DNA of 64,000 bases, from the NCBI RefSeq assembly GCF_013373865.1, contig NC_050468.1:20788774-20852773 (forward strand), written 5' to 3'. A program made the translations under genes and the position numbers. Shown in pieces: positions 13,039 to 26,400 of this stretch. Source of the stretch: Monomorium pharaonis. Its lineage: Eukaryota; Arthropoda; Insecta; Hymenoptera; Formicidae. A model generated the notes under the pieces. The model was not told the DNA's origin. It saw nothing but the letters and a program-made list of their open reading frames with translations, and did no database searches. The number at the start of each line of letters is the position of its first letter. Position 1 is the stretch's first letter.

Positions 13039-14500
13039 TCTATATAAATAAAAATGTAAATGTTTGTTCCTTATTTAAGATCTCCGTAAGTTTTTCACCG
13101 ATTGCTTTGAAATTTTGACACAATGTTGCATTTGTAACCGGAAGTGTTCTTATGGGGTCTGATTTTGGAAATACCGTGTGTTTAAAAAATAATGGCCATA
13201 ATTTAATTTTAAACAATATTTTTTAAATAATATTTTTTTGTAATTTTGACACAACGTTGTATTGAATTTAGTTAGAAGTACGCGAATAAATGAATATTAG
13301 ATTTATTACTGGTCGTTTTATAAATGCAAGCCTTTAATTTGAGAATGTTTCTTTTAGCGTGTATATGACAATTTAGAATCAATGGCAGGATTTGAAATTT
13401 TGACACAATGTTGCATTCGAAAGTAGGAGTGTTTTTATGGAGTTTGATTTTGGATATACCGGGAAACAAATTAATTGAATACAGTGCCAAAGGCAATAAA
13501 TAAATAAAGTAAGTTAGAAGTATGTGAATAAATGAATATTAGATTTATTAAAGATAGATAAATGCTTGAATGGTAAATTAAAATAATAAAGAATTTGAGA
13601 AAAATGTTTATATTAATACAAATATTCTGTATTTGTATTAATATTATTAAAGGTAAAATCAAACACTAATTTCGAAATAATTATAGATATGATATTAATT
13701 ATTTTAAATTAAATAATTTCGAAATAATTATATTAACCGGGAGAAACCGGGAGAGACGGGGAGAGACGGGAAGTGACGGGGAGAGACCGGGAGAGACGGG
13801 GAGAGACCGGGATAGACGGGGAGAGACCGGGAGAGACGGGTAGAGACGAGTAGAGACGGGGAGAAACAGGGAGAGACGGGGAGAGACCGGGAGAGACGGG
13901 GAGTGACGGGGAGAGACCGGGAGAGACCGGGAGAGACGGGTAGAGACGAGTAGAGACGGGGAGAAACAGGGAGAGACAGGGAGAGACCGGGAGAGATCGG
14001 GAGAGACGGGGTGAGATGGGGAGAGACGGGAGAGACGGGAAGAGACGGAGAGAGACCGGGGAGTGACGGGGAGAGACCGGGAGAGACGGGGAAAGACGGG
14101 TAGAGACCGGGAGAGACCGGGAGAGACGGGGAGAGACTAGGAGAAACGGGGAGAGACGGGAGAAACCGGGAGAGGCGAAGAATGTTTCTATTGTGTTTAA
14201 ATTAAGATAATAACAAAAATAAAGATGGCTGTTATTTTATTGAAAAAAAGGAACTTATTTAAAACAGTCTTTTGAACGGATTTCTAAATCCATGGCAGCT
14301 TTTAGAAAAAAAAGTTAGAAGTACGTGAATAAATGAATATTAGATTTATTAAAGATATATAAATGCTTATTCAAAAATAAAATAAAAAGAGCAACAGTAA
14401 ACAAGGCTCTTGAAAGTTAAACAACGAAAGCAAAGAAAATTTGAAAAAAACGTAGCATAAGAATAGAGAGCCACAGCAATGCGTGGCAGGGCATAGCTAG
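13039..14500 (+). mobile_element. Non-autonomous Helitron-like element
   Basis: The left end begins TCTATATAAATAAAAATG immediately after a host A. The right end is a GCCAC..GTGGC hairpin (about 14470-14487, AAT loop) followed 9 bases later by CTAG at 14497-14500 and a host T. TC at the 5' end, hairpin plus CTRR at the 3' end, and insertion between A and T with no target duplication are the established Helitron hallmarks. There is no Rep/helicase reading frame, so it is non-autonomous. Inside, a GAAATTTTGACACAATGTTG block occurs twice (about 13110, 13388), and an AATAAATGAATATTAGATTT block three times (about 13285, 13528, 14327). The minisatellite at 13737-14176 is part of the element. Confidence 0.75.
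13737..14176 (+). repeat. 10-bp minisatellite, unit NGGGAGAGAC
   Basis: About 43 head-to-tail copies of NGGGAGAGAC with sporadic substitutions (GGGTAGAGAC, GAGTAGAGAC, AGGGAGAGAC, GGGGAGTGAC). A longer block containing the GGGTAGAGAC-GAGTAGAGAC pair occurs twice (about 13836 and 13936), so a higher-order duplication of about 100 bp overlies the basic unit. It lies wholly inside the Helitron-like element and is strongly purine-rich on the plus strand. Confidence 0.92.
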
Positions 14501-14504
14501 TTTA

Positions 14505-15826
14505 TAATATAACTGGAATTTGTGAAATTTAAGACTGCATTTAATTTGTATCTAACACAAGAAGTTTAAATAAGTCTGTAAAAAAGGCAATCTTACAATT
14601 ATTATACTTATTTTTATTTATTATATCTTATTATGAATTCTTTGCATTATATCAACACTACATTTATTATTTGAAATATTTTACAATATTTTATGTGCTT
14701 TATTAAAATAATTTTATGTTTTAATTAAACTCGAAGACAAGCTTATATGGAAGCTAATGAAGTTTGTACTTTATAATTACAGGAAACAAATTGATATAAT
14801 TTAAATCAACTTTTTGATTTTTGAAATTACATATTGCACTGTGTATGAAAGAGATAATATTTTTCTTATTCTTATTTAATTTTCTACTACCTGCTTTTTT
14901 CTCAAAATTGTTTAATGGAAAAGAAATTTTGCTTTAAGTAAATTTAAACAACCAAGTATTTTTAGAACCATCTTTTCAAGATTGCGAGAGCTCTGATATT
15001 ACCAGCATTTTATTCGTTTATCAATATTCGAAAGCTCTGACATCATCTCCATATTAATCTTCCCTGAAAATGAAGTAGAAAGCATATCTTAATCGACAAC
15101 AAGTTATTTCACAGTGTTGGTATGCAAAATATTTTATTCAACAGAAAATATTTTCGAGATTAATTTGCATTCAAGAATATTTAGTAAAAAAATTAAGGAA
15201 CTGTTTTTACTGCATAATAGAAATATCTTTAGTAAGTATTATAAGATTTACAAAATCGTTATAAGTAGTAAAATCAAGCATTTTCTGCTGTCTTCTTTTT
15301 AACAGAACGAAGAATTAAAGAATCATTAACTGTGATTTGAGTCGTTTTGTCGACAAAGAAGACTTAATTGCCGGCATAATCGGTCTATTAATTCTCTATG
15401 AAAGAGAGCGAGAGTCCGCGTACCCTCAGGGCAAACTCTGTAGAAAGTAAAAGTGACTGAGGTCTTCGACGACGCGACAGCTCAAATCGATTTTACATAT
15501 TCACTTTCGAGACAGCAGTGAAATAACTGCAAATCGAAAGCGCCATTTAATCGACGTTGCGATAACGATAGTTAACACAACGTAATTTTATTTTATAGTT
15601 AGTACCCAAGCACCTAACAAATGTCAAAAAGTAATGACAGCGAACTTTTAATGTTAGAAATGTTGCTATGATACAATGAAATCATAAAAAGATATAATAA
15701 ATAAAAATAAGTATAATAATTACAAGAATGCCTTTTTTCCAGTCATATTTAAACTTCTTACGTTAAATACAAATTAAATGCAGCCTTAAAATATCATAAA
15801 TTGCAGTTATATTAACGGTATTATTC
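14505..15826. mobile_element. About 1.3-kb element with roughly 180-bp inverted termini
   Basis: The sequence from 14505 to about 14690 reappears in reverse complement at about 15640-15826. Matching blocks include GCATTTAATTTGTAT, AAGAAGTTTAAATA, AAAAAAGGCA and TTATACTTATTTTTATTTAT, in order and with about 80-85 percent identity by eye. The interior (14690-15640) has no recognisable gene; a 62-codon frame at 15114 is AT-driven. A non-autonomous element with long terminal inverted repeats, or an inverted duplication, would look like this. Its left end directly abuts the Helitron-like element, which may have landed in it. Confidence 0.6.
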
Positions 15827-18800
15827 TTATGACTGTTATTTACGTAACTCTCGACTTAAAAAAAATTTTTAAATTAATGACTTCATCTGTAATAATGGAA
15901 ATGGTGCGTGAAGATTAAATTCCATTAAATCGCATGCAATGCGGCCAACTGTAATAACGATAGATCAAATCGCAATCGCCCGCGCACCATCGACATTCTG
16001 GACGGAAATAAAAAGATTTCAGATCAAGAATGTCACTTGTGTACCTTTCATAACGCTACGGAACCATAAATGTTCATTTACTCAATCACCGTTTTATTTA
16101 AGTACTTAAGTCCGGGCACTGACTTTTGATAAAATTGGCTATATTAATTTTTTATAGTTAAATATTTTATCACACATATTCAGATGTCTGGATAAACTAG
16201 ATTTGAATCGACATTTATACACGGGAAAAGAATCTGGTTGCACAAATTAAAAATTTAGCAAATTCAGGCTAGAAAAGTACAAAACTTAGACATTTATTAA
16301 GTCTATTAAACAATCTAGTTTTATATATTTATATATAATATATATAAGAATCTGAAAATCAATTATAATAACCAGAAAACATTTTATGTATTTTTTGCTG
16401 TATAATCAAAACATTTTTCTCAATGTACTGTAGGAAAAAATACAGTTTACGAAAATTATTGTAAAGAATTATAAATTAATTTTCAATTGTTTATAACAAT
16501 TTTTCTAAAATATCTTGTGGAAATAATATTAATGATCAATTTAATAAAAATATTTATGCAATATAAAAATTTATGATGGCATTCAGTGGCTTAAGCCATC
16601 ATTATTCTCCTATTATCCTCTTCTTCAAAGAAAATTAATATTAATTTTATGTTGTGTAAATTTATCTTTATGTAAGACTCAGCTTTATCAAAACATGACA
16701 GCATAAATAACAAGATATCTGAATATTGTGGAAGATTTAAAGATCAATGCATATGTTGCAATCTATTAATTGTTCAAGCATCTCAATCGCTAGCAAAATT
16801 GCTACGCTGCGAATCTGGTTGCATTCTTGAGTTCAAGGGGAAATATTAGCGAAGAAAGACCGCAGCTAAAAATATCCATGGACAACTGCATCTTTTTTTT
16901 TTGGTGTGTCGCATAAACAATATCCAAAAGAGACAGTTGTTTTCAGTACAACCTTGGACGTCCAGAAATCTGGTTTGGAAGTATGCGATGCGCAGAGGGA
17001 GTGCGAAAGGCCAACCGGGGTGCCTTCTGCATTATTACAGCGATAGCTCCGCTTGGGGTTAACGGGTTCTATTCTCGCGCTCTGTCTTCGTTCTTCCGCG
17101 AGATGGAAGATAAAAAATCGAGATAAGGAAAACATTAACTTAAAATTCTTGCGGCGACGGCACATAAATTTTCGATTTGCATAAGACATCAGTGAATTAT
17201 AATAAGTTATAAAAAAAGTTGACTGTGTACCGAAAAATATTAATTTTAATTTTCAAATAAAAAACCTATCGATGCTAAAAAATACATTATAATTGTGTGA
17301 CAAAAAGAAGAGCAGTATAATATTTGTTTGCATATTAAGAGATAAAAAAAACACGGCTATTTTGCGACCATAATATCCACTAATCTAGAAATGTTTATGG
17401 CTTCTATCGATAGTGAGGACGTGTAATAAAGTTTGATATCGTTTATTATCGAAAGAATTGCTAGCTGTCGTTTCGATAAATACTCGTTAAATTATGGCGT
17501 TGATTGGCACTGCCACCGGCAAGATTATCGTTCGCGGGATCCGAAAAAGGATATAACGCCGCATGTCGAGGCGTGTACATGAAGAAAAGTACCTCGCACG
17601 CTATTTCCTCTTCGAAAGTTATGGGAAGAATTAACCCGCTAACCATCGAACAGCTCGAAGAGAAATTTTCCTCTTCGTCTCTCGGTGCATGAGTTAATTG
17701 GTCCAATCGACCTTTCGCGTGTAATTTGAGAAAACGGTGTCGACGCGTAATGCATCACATTGTAAACGTTGTTCGAGTTTGAACCCCTGGAGTCAATAAA
17801 TCTGCTCTTATCCGGGTAGAACACATAGCAAAAGCTGGACGTGACGCTTCTCCGTTCGAAAGGATTCTCGAAAGGTTTCGCGGTTGAGGTCGATTTGATG
17901 ATCTCGGCTATGTAACTATATACCTAATCACAGACTGCAATTATCACGCTGAAGATGAAGTATGAAAATGTCACAGCCGTTCCACTAATGTAAAACGTCA
18001 ATGATATTCCTAACTTTCGCGTCTGTATGAAAAATCTGAGATGTTGAATATCGAGAGTAAATTTAGTACAAATCTTCAATATGATCATTCTTATTTAAAG
18101 AAGAGCTCGACAAAAGAATGTTTCATATAAAAACATGTATAAATATACATAAAGTTTGAAGAAATAAGAATGTATAATTATATGTATTTTTGATTCGTTG
18201 AATATATATGATTATACATAAACATTTTTTTTCTTATTCTTTTTATGCTTAATTTTTTGTAAAAGAAGCAATGCGAAAATTGCCTTTTTAAATAGTGCGT
18301 TTTTTTTATATGACAATTATTTATATATATCAAATAAACATTGTACAAAAGAAAAGAAATTAGTATAAACGAACATGGACATATTTTATACGCGTTTTTA
18401 TATGTTTTTATATAAAAAATGTTTTACCGGGAGCATTCGGTGATTTTGGCGTTTACTTTTACAAATTTGGAAACCTGTGTTCTTTAAGCCAACCATTTCA
18501 TTTTACTGTTACAAATAAATATAGAAATCACTCTCGTATATTTACAGTGTCGAAATATGAACTAGACAAGATTACACTTCACATATATAAGTTGATTTAA
18601 TTTATATGATAAACGGTACTATCGCAATTCTATCGATGATACAATTGCGTATGAGAGAGGAAGCAGAATATGAGTAAAAAAGAGAAATTATTTTGTATGA
18701 AATAATTCGGATTCCGACAATATTTCCATCTCCGATTATTTCTCGATCGGCCGAATGCGACTATTGGTTGGTATTTTCTATCGCGGAAGCCGCGGGACTA

Positions 18801-20109
18801 GTATACTGGTTCAGCTCGATTTCTTACTGAGTAATTAAGAGAAATACGTTTATTACATTGCTACGGTATTCAATAAAATTCGATAATCTCGATGTCGATG
18901 CGCGTACGCTTAATTTGCATTATTGTTTTGGTTATTATCACTTTCCTTTTTGTGCAGCGTGGTAAAACCGTTTATGTAATATCAAAAATATTCTTGGGGC
19001 AATTATATAATTATCATAAACCGGCGCGTTTATTCTAATTGAGTGAAATCGTTATCCGTATCTGTATATCACGTACCCGTACATACATTGTATGCTTAGA
19101 TCTCGCCAATCAAATATACAAATTCTTTGCAACATTCAACATTAAACATGCAAGTTTTTTAATTCATTAACATCGTGGATATTTCTATTTTTGCTGCGCG
19201 AAAAAAATGTAACTATATATACGTTAAAATTGTTGAATAAATAAAACGTAACGACGTCAGTGAAAAAATATAATAAAAACGCTATTTTGAGTAAAAAGAA
19301 GGAAAGAAAAGCCGAAGTTGATGCAATGTAATAGCTATTTTTAATTTTTCTTTTTATACGTAATATTGATTTGCTTTTATGCGAGTTGTGTCTTCGTGCA
19401 GTAATAAAAGTAGGGATATTCGTAAAGATTAATAAATCCGGTTATAAATCCCGGTATTCAAGTGAGCACACGAGGGTTTCCTATCTGATGTTTATTCTGC
19501 ATACACACACAATGTGTGTCTGTGTGTGTGTGTTTGTGTGTGTGCAGAATCCAGCTGTATACGCGTGCTGCATTCAACAACGACCGAAGTTGCATACCTG
19601 CACGTCTTACTACGTGTAGGAACTTTTCTTCTCGATTATAAGAGATTCTCGCTGAGTTCGCACACAAACAAGCTAAATGAACGTTTACCGAGCTGCACTA
19701 AATTGCACGTATAAGTACTAAGTCAAAGTTAATTGTTCCACGCTAAAGCGAAAAGGTGCTTAGTATCTTCATGAATTGCAGTTTAAAATGACAATGTTGA
19801 CGGTTATAAAAATAATTGTAGAAATAAATTAAATAAAATTCAACACGGAAAATCAGTCGCTAAACAATTCCTAGTAAACTGTCTAAAAGACATTTAAATA
19901 ACAAAAGGTGTAAAAAATAAATTTTAATTTGATTAATATTTTTTAGATCTAATTTTCATACAAATTTGATTATTATAAAATATTATTTTTTAATTAAAAA
20001 TGTACGTATATTGTGACCTGTTTCTATTTGTTCATTGAGATAATGATCTTATTACTTAAAGTACAGTTAATTACAAGTAAAATTGTAATAAAATTTCCTA
20101 CAATTTAAT

Positions 20110-20660
20110 TTCTTTTATGGATTTGCGTGTTTTCGAGTTTGCGATCACGAAAAACGGAAAATGTCCGGAGCTTGGATCCTTTCACCGAAGCTAAGATAAT
20201 TTTTACGAAATAACACGAGAAATCGTTCATGTGCCGAACGATGGAAGCGAATCGCTCGTCGAAAGCACGACGAGAACTTCCGTTCCGGTTACGAAATCCC
20301 CAGAAAGTCCGGCAATGACCAGCCCCGCGGTCTGTGCGTGCCGGTATACGCAGCGACGCGGGAACGCGAACGTATAATCGCTCGGGGCTCTCCCTTGGAT
20401 CGTCCGCTATGTACTCGCTTTCCAAGGATCCCGGCATCGTAGAAAGTTATTTGACATTTAGAGGGGCCACAGAGTTTTTTGACCCACCCCGCGCGCTCGC
20501 GCGCGCGTGCGTGCATATACTTATTGTTAACCGGAGGTACGCGTGCACACGTGCGCGCGGCGGACAAATCGCGACGGGACAAACGAGATGATTATCGTGT
20601 CCCCGCGGTTGCAGAAATGTAACGTGCAATGTAACAGTGAACACCTTAGAACGAGCGGAG
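20110..20660. promoter_or_regulatory. CpG-rich block about 2.8 kb upstream of the chitinase signal-peptide exon
   Basis: Dense CG dinucleotides and CGCG runs lie in AT-rich DNA. Overlapping open frames on both strands give no recognisable protein. With the block at 22080-22740 it is a candidate promoter region for the downstream chitinase gene, which lacks an identified start-codon exon. Inference only. Confidence 0.25.
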
Positions 20661-22079
20661 ATAGAATTTACCGCCGTACTGTAATTATTTTAATTGAAGA
20701 CCAGCAACTGGCTGGCTCTTTGTATATTACATCAAGTATCGTACATTACATCGTATATTACATGAGGATATAATTAAAATACGAATACTTTGCTTGATTT
20801 ACGTGTATTGCGAAAATTAAATTTTTTTTTTTTTTTTTTTAATTACAAACGTGTTAATATTTCTGCTTTGATAAACATATGAAAGTATTTATAACTTTCA
20901 ATTTTTTTTAACAATACATTTTTCCAGCTTATTTATTTTATTTGTTATTACGTTTTGTTATATCTAATATCAAAATTTATAAGAAAATGACAAAAGTCAA
21001 TTTGTTGTATAGGGATTTTGGTATTCAAAATTTTATATAGATATTTTAGTAGAGTTAAAAATGATTTATACAAAATTTTATTGCAATTCTGAAATAAATA
21101 GTTCTATAACGAAATAAACGAATATTGTTAATTTACAGAACAACTAATATCTACACCACAATGAAAATTTATATAAATCATTTGAATACTTACAGTGTAT
21201 GTATAAAGAAATTGTAATTTTTGTCATTATGTCGTAGTACATTCCTTAATATATTTCTATTTATTATTAAAATAATTTTTAATCTAGATATAAAATTGGA
21301 TCTAAATTTTTAACGTTATTTTTAATTGCAATATATACTATGTAACTTTTAAATAATTTTTTATATTAATATTTTCAAAATTGGTGTAATACACCTTTAA
21401 CTTCTACGTATACGTATATATTACTAAAGTGAACTTAGTATGAAAGTTGCACGTTTCTTCTCTGTGCTAAAGTTTCAGGTTTAAAACCATTAAAAGTTAG
21501 ATTTTCAATTAATTATCACTTTTCGGAACCAATGTCAAATCACCGAGAGATCTTTATCAAGACAGTCACTACAAGCATGCAAGTGGAACATCATAATCGT
21601 CAGTCATGAAGAATCTTTATATATGTATAATATTAGAAATCGTAAAGTAATCAATAAAGATGGATATTTGAGGTGAAATCTCTCTCTCTTTCTCTCTCCC
21701 TCTCTGTAAATTAATCCTGCACGGAAAGAACAGTTCTATTACACACTATAAAAATCTCGAAATGTAGATTAAAAAATAATTCTATATTGCACCGTCAAAA
21801 TTATGTAGGATTAAGAATAATAATATTGTTGCAAAAAGTTTTGACATTTTATCATTCAGCTTTAGCGTACAAACGTTCAATATGAATATTGTAATGATTC
21901 AACATAATTACTTTTTTACATCCCTATTTCAGCAAAGTCATCCTTTCCATGTAATATAAAATATTTATTAAGTTAGAAAGCACAATTAACGAGATCCTTT
22001 TATTTATCTATTTATTCCCTCGACATTTTGCACATTGAACTTCTATTATTTGACTTTAAAACCTCGTTAAAGCGTTCGC

Positions 22080-22740
22080 AATTGCTCTTAATTTCTCGTT
22101 TAATGCCCGCGAATATCGATAGAACATCCGGTAATTCCCGATATACCTGCAACGTCCCAGGTGTTGTAAGTTTCACCGTGAACCAAAGGGAACCAATCTA
22201 AATCATCGGGGCTGTCTTCCGCGAGAGACCGGCCCGGTGAAATGCCTTCGTGTCTGTCCGCCTCATTAATCGTACCGGGGTCCACGGAGGCGCGTTAATT
22301 GTTATCACGATGGCGACGTGCTACGTATTAACGTAACGTATACCGTTAACGTAACGCGAAACTGGCCGCCCGAAACGCGGTGCGACTTTCTCGCGCCGCG
22401 TTCTTTCTTCTTGCTTTCTCTTTGCACACCCATTACGTAACGGAGGAGCGGTCGTCCGCTCGTTGTCCATGTGCGTCCATGGCGCTATTCATCCGTCCCG
22501 ATGTGTATCATCGATCTTTATTATTCCCGCATTCGAGAGCCGCGCGATCGCCCGGGCTGGGAACAAGTGCACCGCGTCGTGGGCTTTACATTTCTGCGAT
22601 TACGTAAGCGGTTACAAGCGGAACCGGCATTCGGCGTATGCATGTGCGCGTAACACCGAGATAGACGGATATTTTATACGACCGCTGGCTTCAATTCACG
22701 CATCTCACGGCGGTGTGAATGCACTCCGAATGAATTAGGA
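22080..22740. promoter_or_regulatory. CpG-rich block nearest the chitinase signal-peptide exon
   Basis: A GC-rich island 0.7-1.3 kb upstream of the exon at 23408. It would be a natural site for a transcription start and the start-codon exon. I could not fix an ATG-containing exon with a good donor in the right phase. Confidence 0.3.
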
Positions 22741-23407
22741 TTATACCTTAATTCCCAGAGACATATGCATTTATCTACCTATTCCCAGGATGTACACTTT
22801 ACGTAACTTGTAAAATATTTTAAGCATTCGCAGAAAGGTTTCAATTTGTACATAATATTATTGCCGATGATTATAAAAGTTTAAATTAAAAGTTAAAAGA
22901 AATTCATCTCATATTTAAACACAACACAAAAAATATAGAATAATTGCATTTTTCTTAGATTTTTTACTTGGATCACTTTTATAATTTCCGGCACATATGT
23001 ATTAATTGTTATATACAGTATATTAATATAAATATGCTATATAAACATTTAATTAAAAATTTAATACAAGGTGTGAGTAGAAGTTTTTAATTAAGTATAT
23101 TATTTTTGTTTATTCCAAAACATTTGTATATCCCTTAACAATCTCTTTTGTTTTAATTTATTATCACGGGAGTGGAAACTTTTTATTGTTAATTACATTT
23201 CGACGATGTTTATTGATGAAGTCATCAATCAACTATCACATCGCTTATTATCAATTCGTTGCCGAGAGATCGAACGCTACCAAAGTTGGGTACGAACTCG
23301 CTATGAATTAATTATTTACGAGGCTCTCACTTTGGCATATTGTATTATATGTACGTCTCCGGCGATGAATGAATTATTAATGAGACGTACCATTTTTCCC
23401 GTTGCAG

Positions 23408-23468
23408 AAGGTGCGAGCGGCGTGGCTGATTCTCTGCTTGGGAATTCTGCTTGCGATGGTACAAGATG
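23408..23468 (+). other. Cht6: Cht6 signal-peptide exon
   Basis: After a CCCGTTGCAG acceptor the exon reads KVRAAWLILCLGILLAMVQD, a basic start and hydrophobic core typical of a secretory signal. It ends with one base (phase 1) before GTAAGT. The next exon at 30212 supplies the two bases that complete Gly and continues IAERRIVCYYTNWSVYR, so phase and content agree. A TGA lies in the same frame at 23381, so the ATG must come from an earlier exon. Confidence 0.8.
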
Positions 23469-26400
23469 GTAAGTCTTTCACAAACTTTCAACTTTAAAGG
23501 CGGTATTTATATAAATTCTAACAGTATTTTCACAAAAATATTGTTAGAATTTAATATCTGGATATTGTAATTATTTCATTTTTGTTTTACATATAAAGTA
23601 TTTAATTGAATACTTCAATTGGATCTTCCCTCTACGTTCTCTTGACTTAAATTTTCCATTTGGGGGGGGGGGGGCTGCCTCTTAGTAAAAATGTAATTAC
23701 ATGTTTTGCTGTCAATTTTTCCAATTAAAAAGTTTTAAAAATTGTTCCACATATTGCAATTCTTTAAACGTAAAGGTTAGTTTTAAAATACAATTTTTTC
23801 CAATTTTTGAGCGTCACGTACGAGTGACAGATAAAATCTATACATCAAATATTTATAAAGGTGTTACATAAAATAATGACAGTTTTATTTCATACCAAGA
23901 AAGTGACGCTTATGCGTTTTAAATATGAATTATAGCTTGCGATATATTTCGAAGAGCGTTTATGAATCGTCCATGTAAATCTCATCTTGCGAAACAAATC
24001 GTAAAGCTGTATTTATCCGAATCCCTGGCACTTATCCTGCCTGGTGATGTATTCTGAGAGCGAAACAATAATCGTCGCTGCGCGAGAGCAATCGGCACTG
24101 CAACCGAGAACGAGCGAATTGGAATGGGACACGCGAAGAAAACGAAAGGGTCTCTCGGATTGCTCGTAAAGTACTAGTTTTTCCAGCCGTCTGGGGGACG
24201 GCCATTCGCTTTCCTGTAAAAGTCCCAGGAAAAGATCGAAAGTTTCACCACGAAGACTTGTTATTAGGCTCGACTCTTTTGCGGATATCTAATCTTGAAA
24301 CGGGGAATTGCACACTTAATTGATTCGGTCGATTTTTTTTTACGTCTACAAATTTATTGGCATCAATTGTGTCGCAATGTAAATTAGAAAATTAGTCTTT
24401 TTTGTAGGCACACGTTACGTATGCGTGATTTTTTTATTTTTTTGCAAAATAAATTTTATAAAAATTTAAGTCTCAGATCCAAATTTAAATTTACTGTATG
24501 TATCTATTTAATATAAAAAATTCAATATGGAAAAACTTAAAATATAAAATTGTAAAAAAAGAAAACGAAAATTCTTCGATATATTTTTCTTACAAAAAAA
24601 TCATGTTTTTTAGTATTAAGTGCAAATTGATCGATGAAACATAAGAAAGAATATCGGTCAAAGCAAATCTTGATGCCTATATAATAATTTTGTGCGAATT
24701 ATACAATTCCTAGCTCATGCAAATTGCACGTCGCTTATTTGTCGGTCATGAAACACAGTTTTAAGGATCGAGTCAGTAATATCACAGAAGTTGACAAGTT
24801 AATTTAATAATAGTGATGCTAATGAGCATCCGAGAGAGAGGAGGGAAGAGAGAGAAAATTGTAAAGATTTCATTCCGACAATATAACAATTAGAGTTTAT
24901 TGCGATAAATTATTACTGTATGCCTCTGTCGAACTGGTAAGACATCCGTCAGCGAATATAAGAAGATCCAGGTTTAACTCTGAGATTTTTTTCGCAATAA
25001 AAACAATTTTCTCTTTTTAAGATGGTCATCAGTATTATTAAATTGCTTGTCAACTTAATCTATTACGTATTCCAGCTTGAGACAGGAATTGTATAATTTA
25101 CGAGAAATTAGGAATTGTATAATTTACGAGAAATTATTATTAGCCAAGAGCCACATTGACCGATAATGGCTTTGTTTAATATCTCTCTTTTAATTTTTTT
25201 ATTGAAGAATTTATTATCAAAATTAAAATTAACAAGCAAAGTTAATCTAGATCATTTGGTATAAAAAATCTTCTAATAAATGATTATTACACTTTAATCA
25301 CTTAAAATAAATATGTTATATTTATTAGTCAGTTATATTTTATTTCTTTTATTGCTACACACAACGATAAATTGATAATATAAAATGGTATCTATATAAA
25401 TAGTTGATTTTCTATAAAACTCAATATTCAAGACAATTTAAAATAAGTTCAAAGCAGCCTGATAAAATACTTGGAAAACAATAATTTGTACTATAATTTT
25501 TATATTCGAAAGTTTCTCAGTTAGTCGTTCACGCGATTATTTAAATGTTCGTGAGCTTCGTAAAGAATTATAATTAACATTGCCATAAATCGCGCGAAGA
25601 AGTCATAACATTTCTTAACTATGGACAATAATGCTTGAGAACGAACGGTAATATGTGGAGAGACTTCTACCTCGCAATGTCTCGCTTTCAATAATAATGC
25701 TTTCCACATGGATTAAGGTAGACAGAGTCATGCCGCGATTTTTTCTTTTTCAAAGTCGACAAGCAAATCCGGAAAAACGCGCGGTCACGAACAAGAGCGC
25801 GGAGATCGCGAGCCTCTTGCCTCGATATTATCTGCACTATTATGTATCGCGGTTTAATACTATTACATATCGTTTGTATAATGCCAATGTATGTGTAGCG
25901 TGGGATTGTTGCGAGTACTTTCTTGGTGGGCGTTATTGCGGTGAAAGAGAATCTCGAGTGTTTCAGTATTTGCGATCTTTGCGAGGCGGGTGGAGGCAAT
26001 AAAGTTTATGAATTAAAAATCTAGTATGACATGTATATTCAAGGCGATATCTATCAGACTTCTCAATTAACTTGAGTGATATACTTTCAACGCATTTTAG
26101 GTTTGCGTTGTATCTTCACATGCGAATTTAATGTGCTCGAAATATCGTAATAAACTGATGAATTGATAAATTGATTTATTTAGTTCTACTATCCCCTCTG
26201 TTTTATTCGAAAAGATGCAACAAAATGAGACTTGTCGATAATACTTCTAAAATTTTTAAATTTTATGACATTGATTATTTTATAGATACTTTTAAAATAT
26301 CAAAAAATTAAAACGTTTAATCAAAGTCACGTTAAAATATATTCTTCAAATTAAATATACTAAATATGTAAGGAAAATTTATAAATTACTATGAGATTAA

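Larger units (their letters stand above)
15827..23407. other. Gene-poor AT-rich DNA with CpG-rich blocks
   Basis: No exon could be supported, although the missing first exon of the chitinase gene may lie here. GC-richer patches are at about 16980-17170, 17490-17890, 20110-20660 and 22080-22740. Small features: an ATGATGGC/GCCATCAT hairpin at 16575-16605, an inverted repeat at 18158-18250, a (TG)n tract at about 19500-19545, poly-T at 20822-20840, and a (CT)n tract at about 21680-21705. Confidence 0.6.

Noticed and set aside
13737..14176. CRISPR-like array
   Set aside because: The repeats are contiguous 10-bp units without spacers, in a eukaryotic genome; this is a minisatellite.
19500..19667. 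Short Cys/Val-rich and His/Thr-rich frames
   Set aside because: They are produced by a (TG)n/(CA)n dinucleotide repeat.
23206..23472. 88-codon frame starting MFIDEVINQ over the signal-peptide exon
   Set aside because: It is in a different frame from the signal sequence KVRAAWLILCLG, runs through the CCCGTTGCAG acceptor, and does not join the catalytic exon.
24918..24984. Functional tRNA gene
   Set aside because: D-arm- and B-box-like motifs are present, but I see no convincing acceptor or anticodon stem; listed only as tRNA-like.
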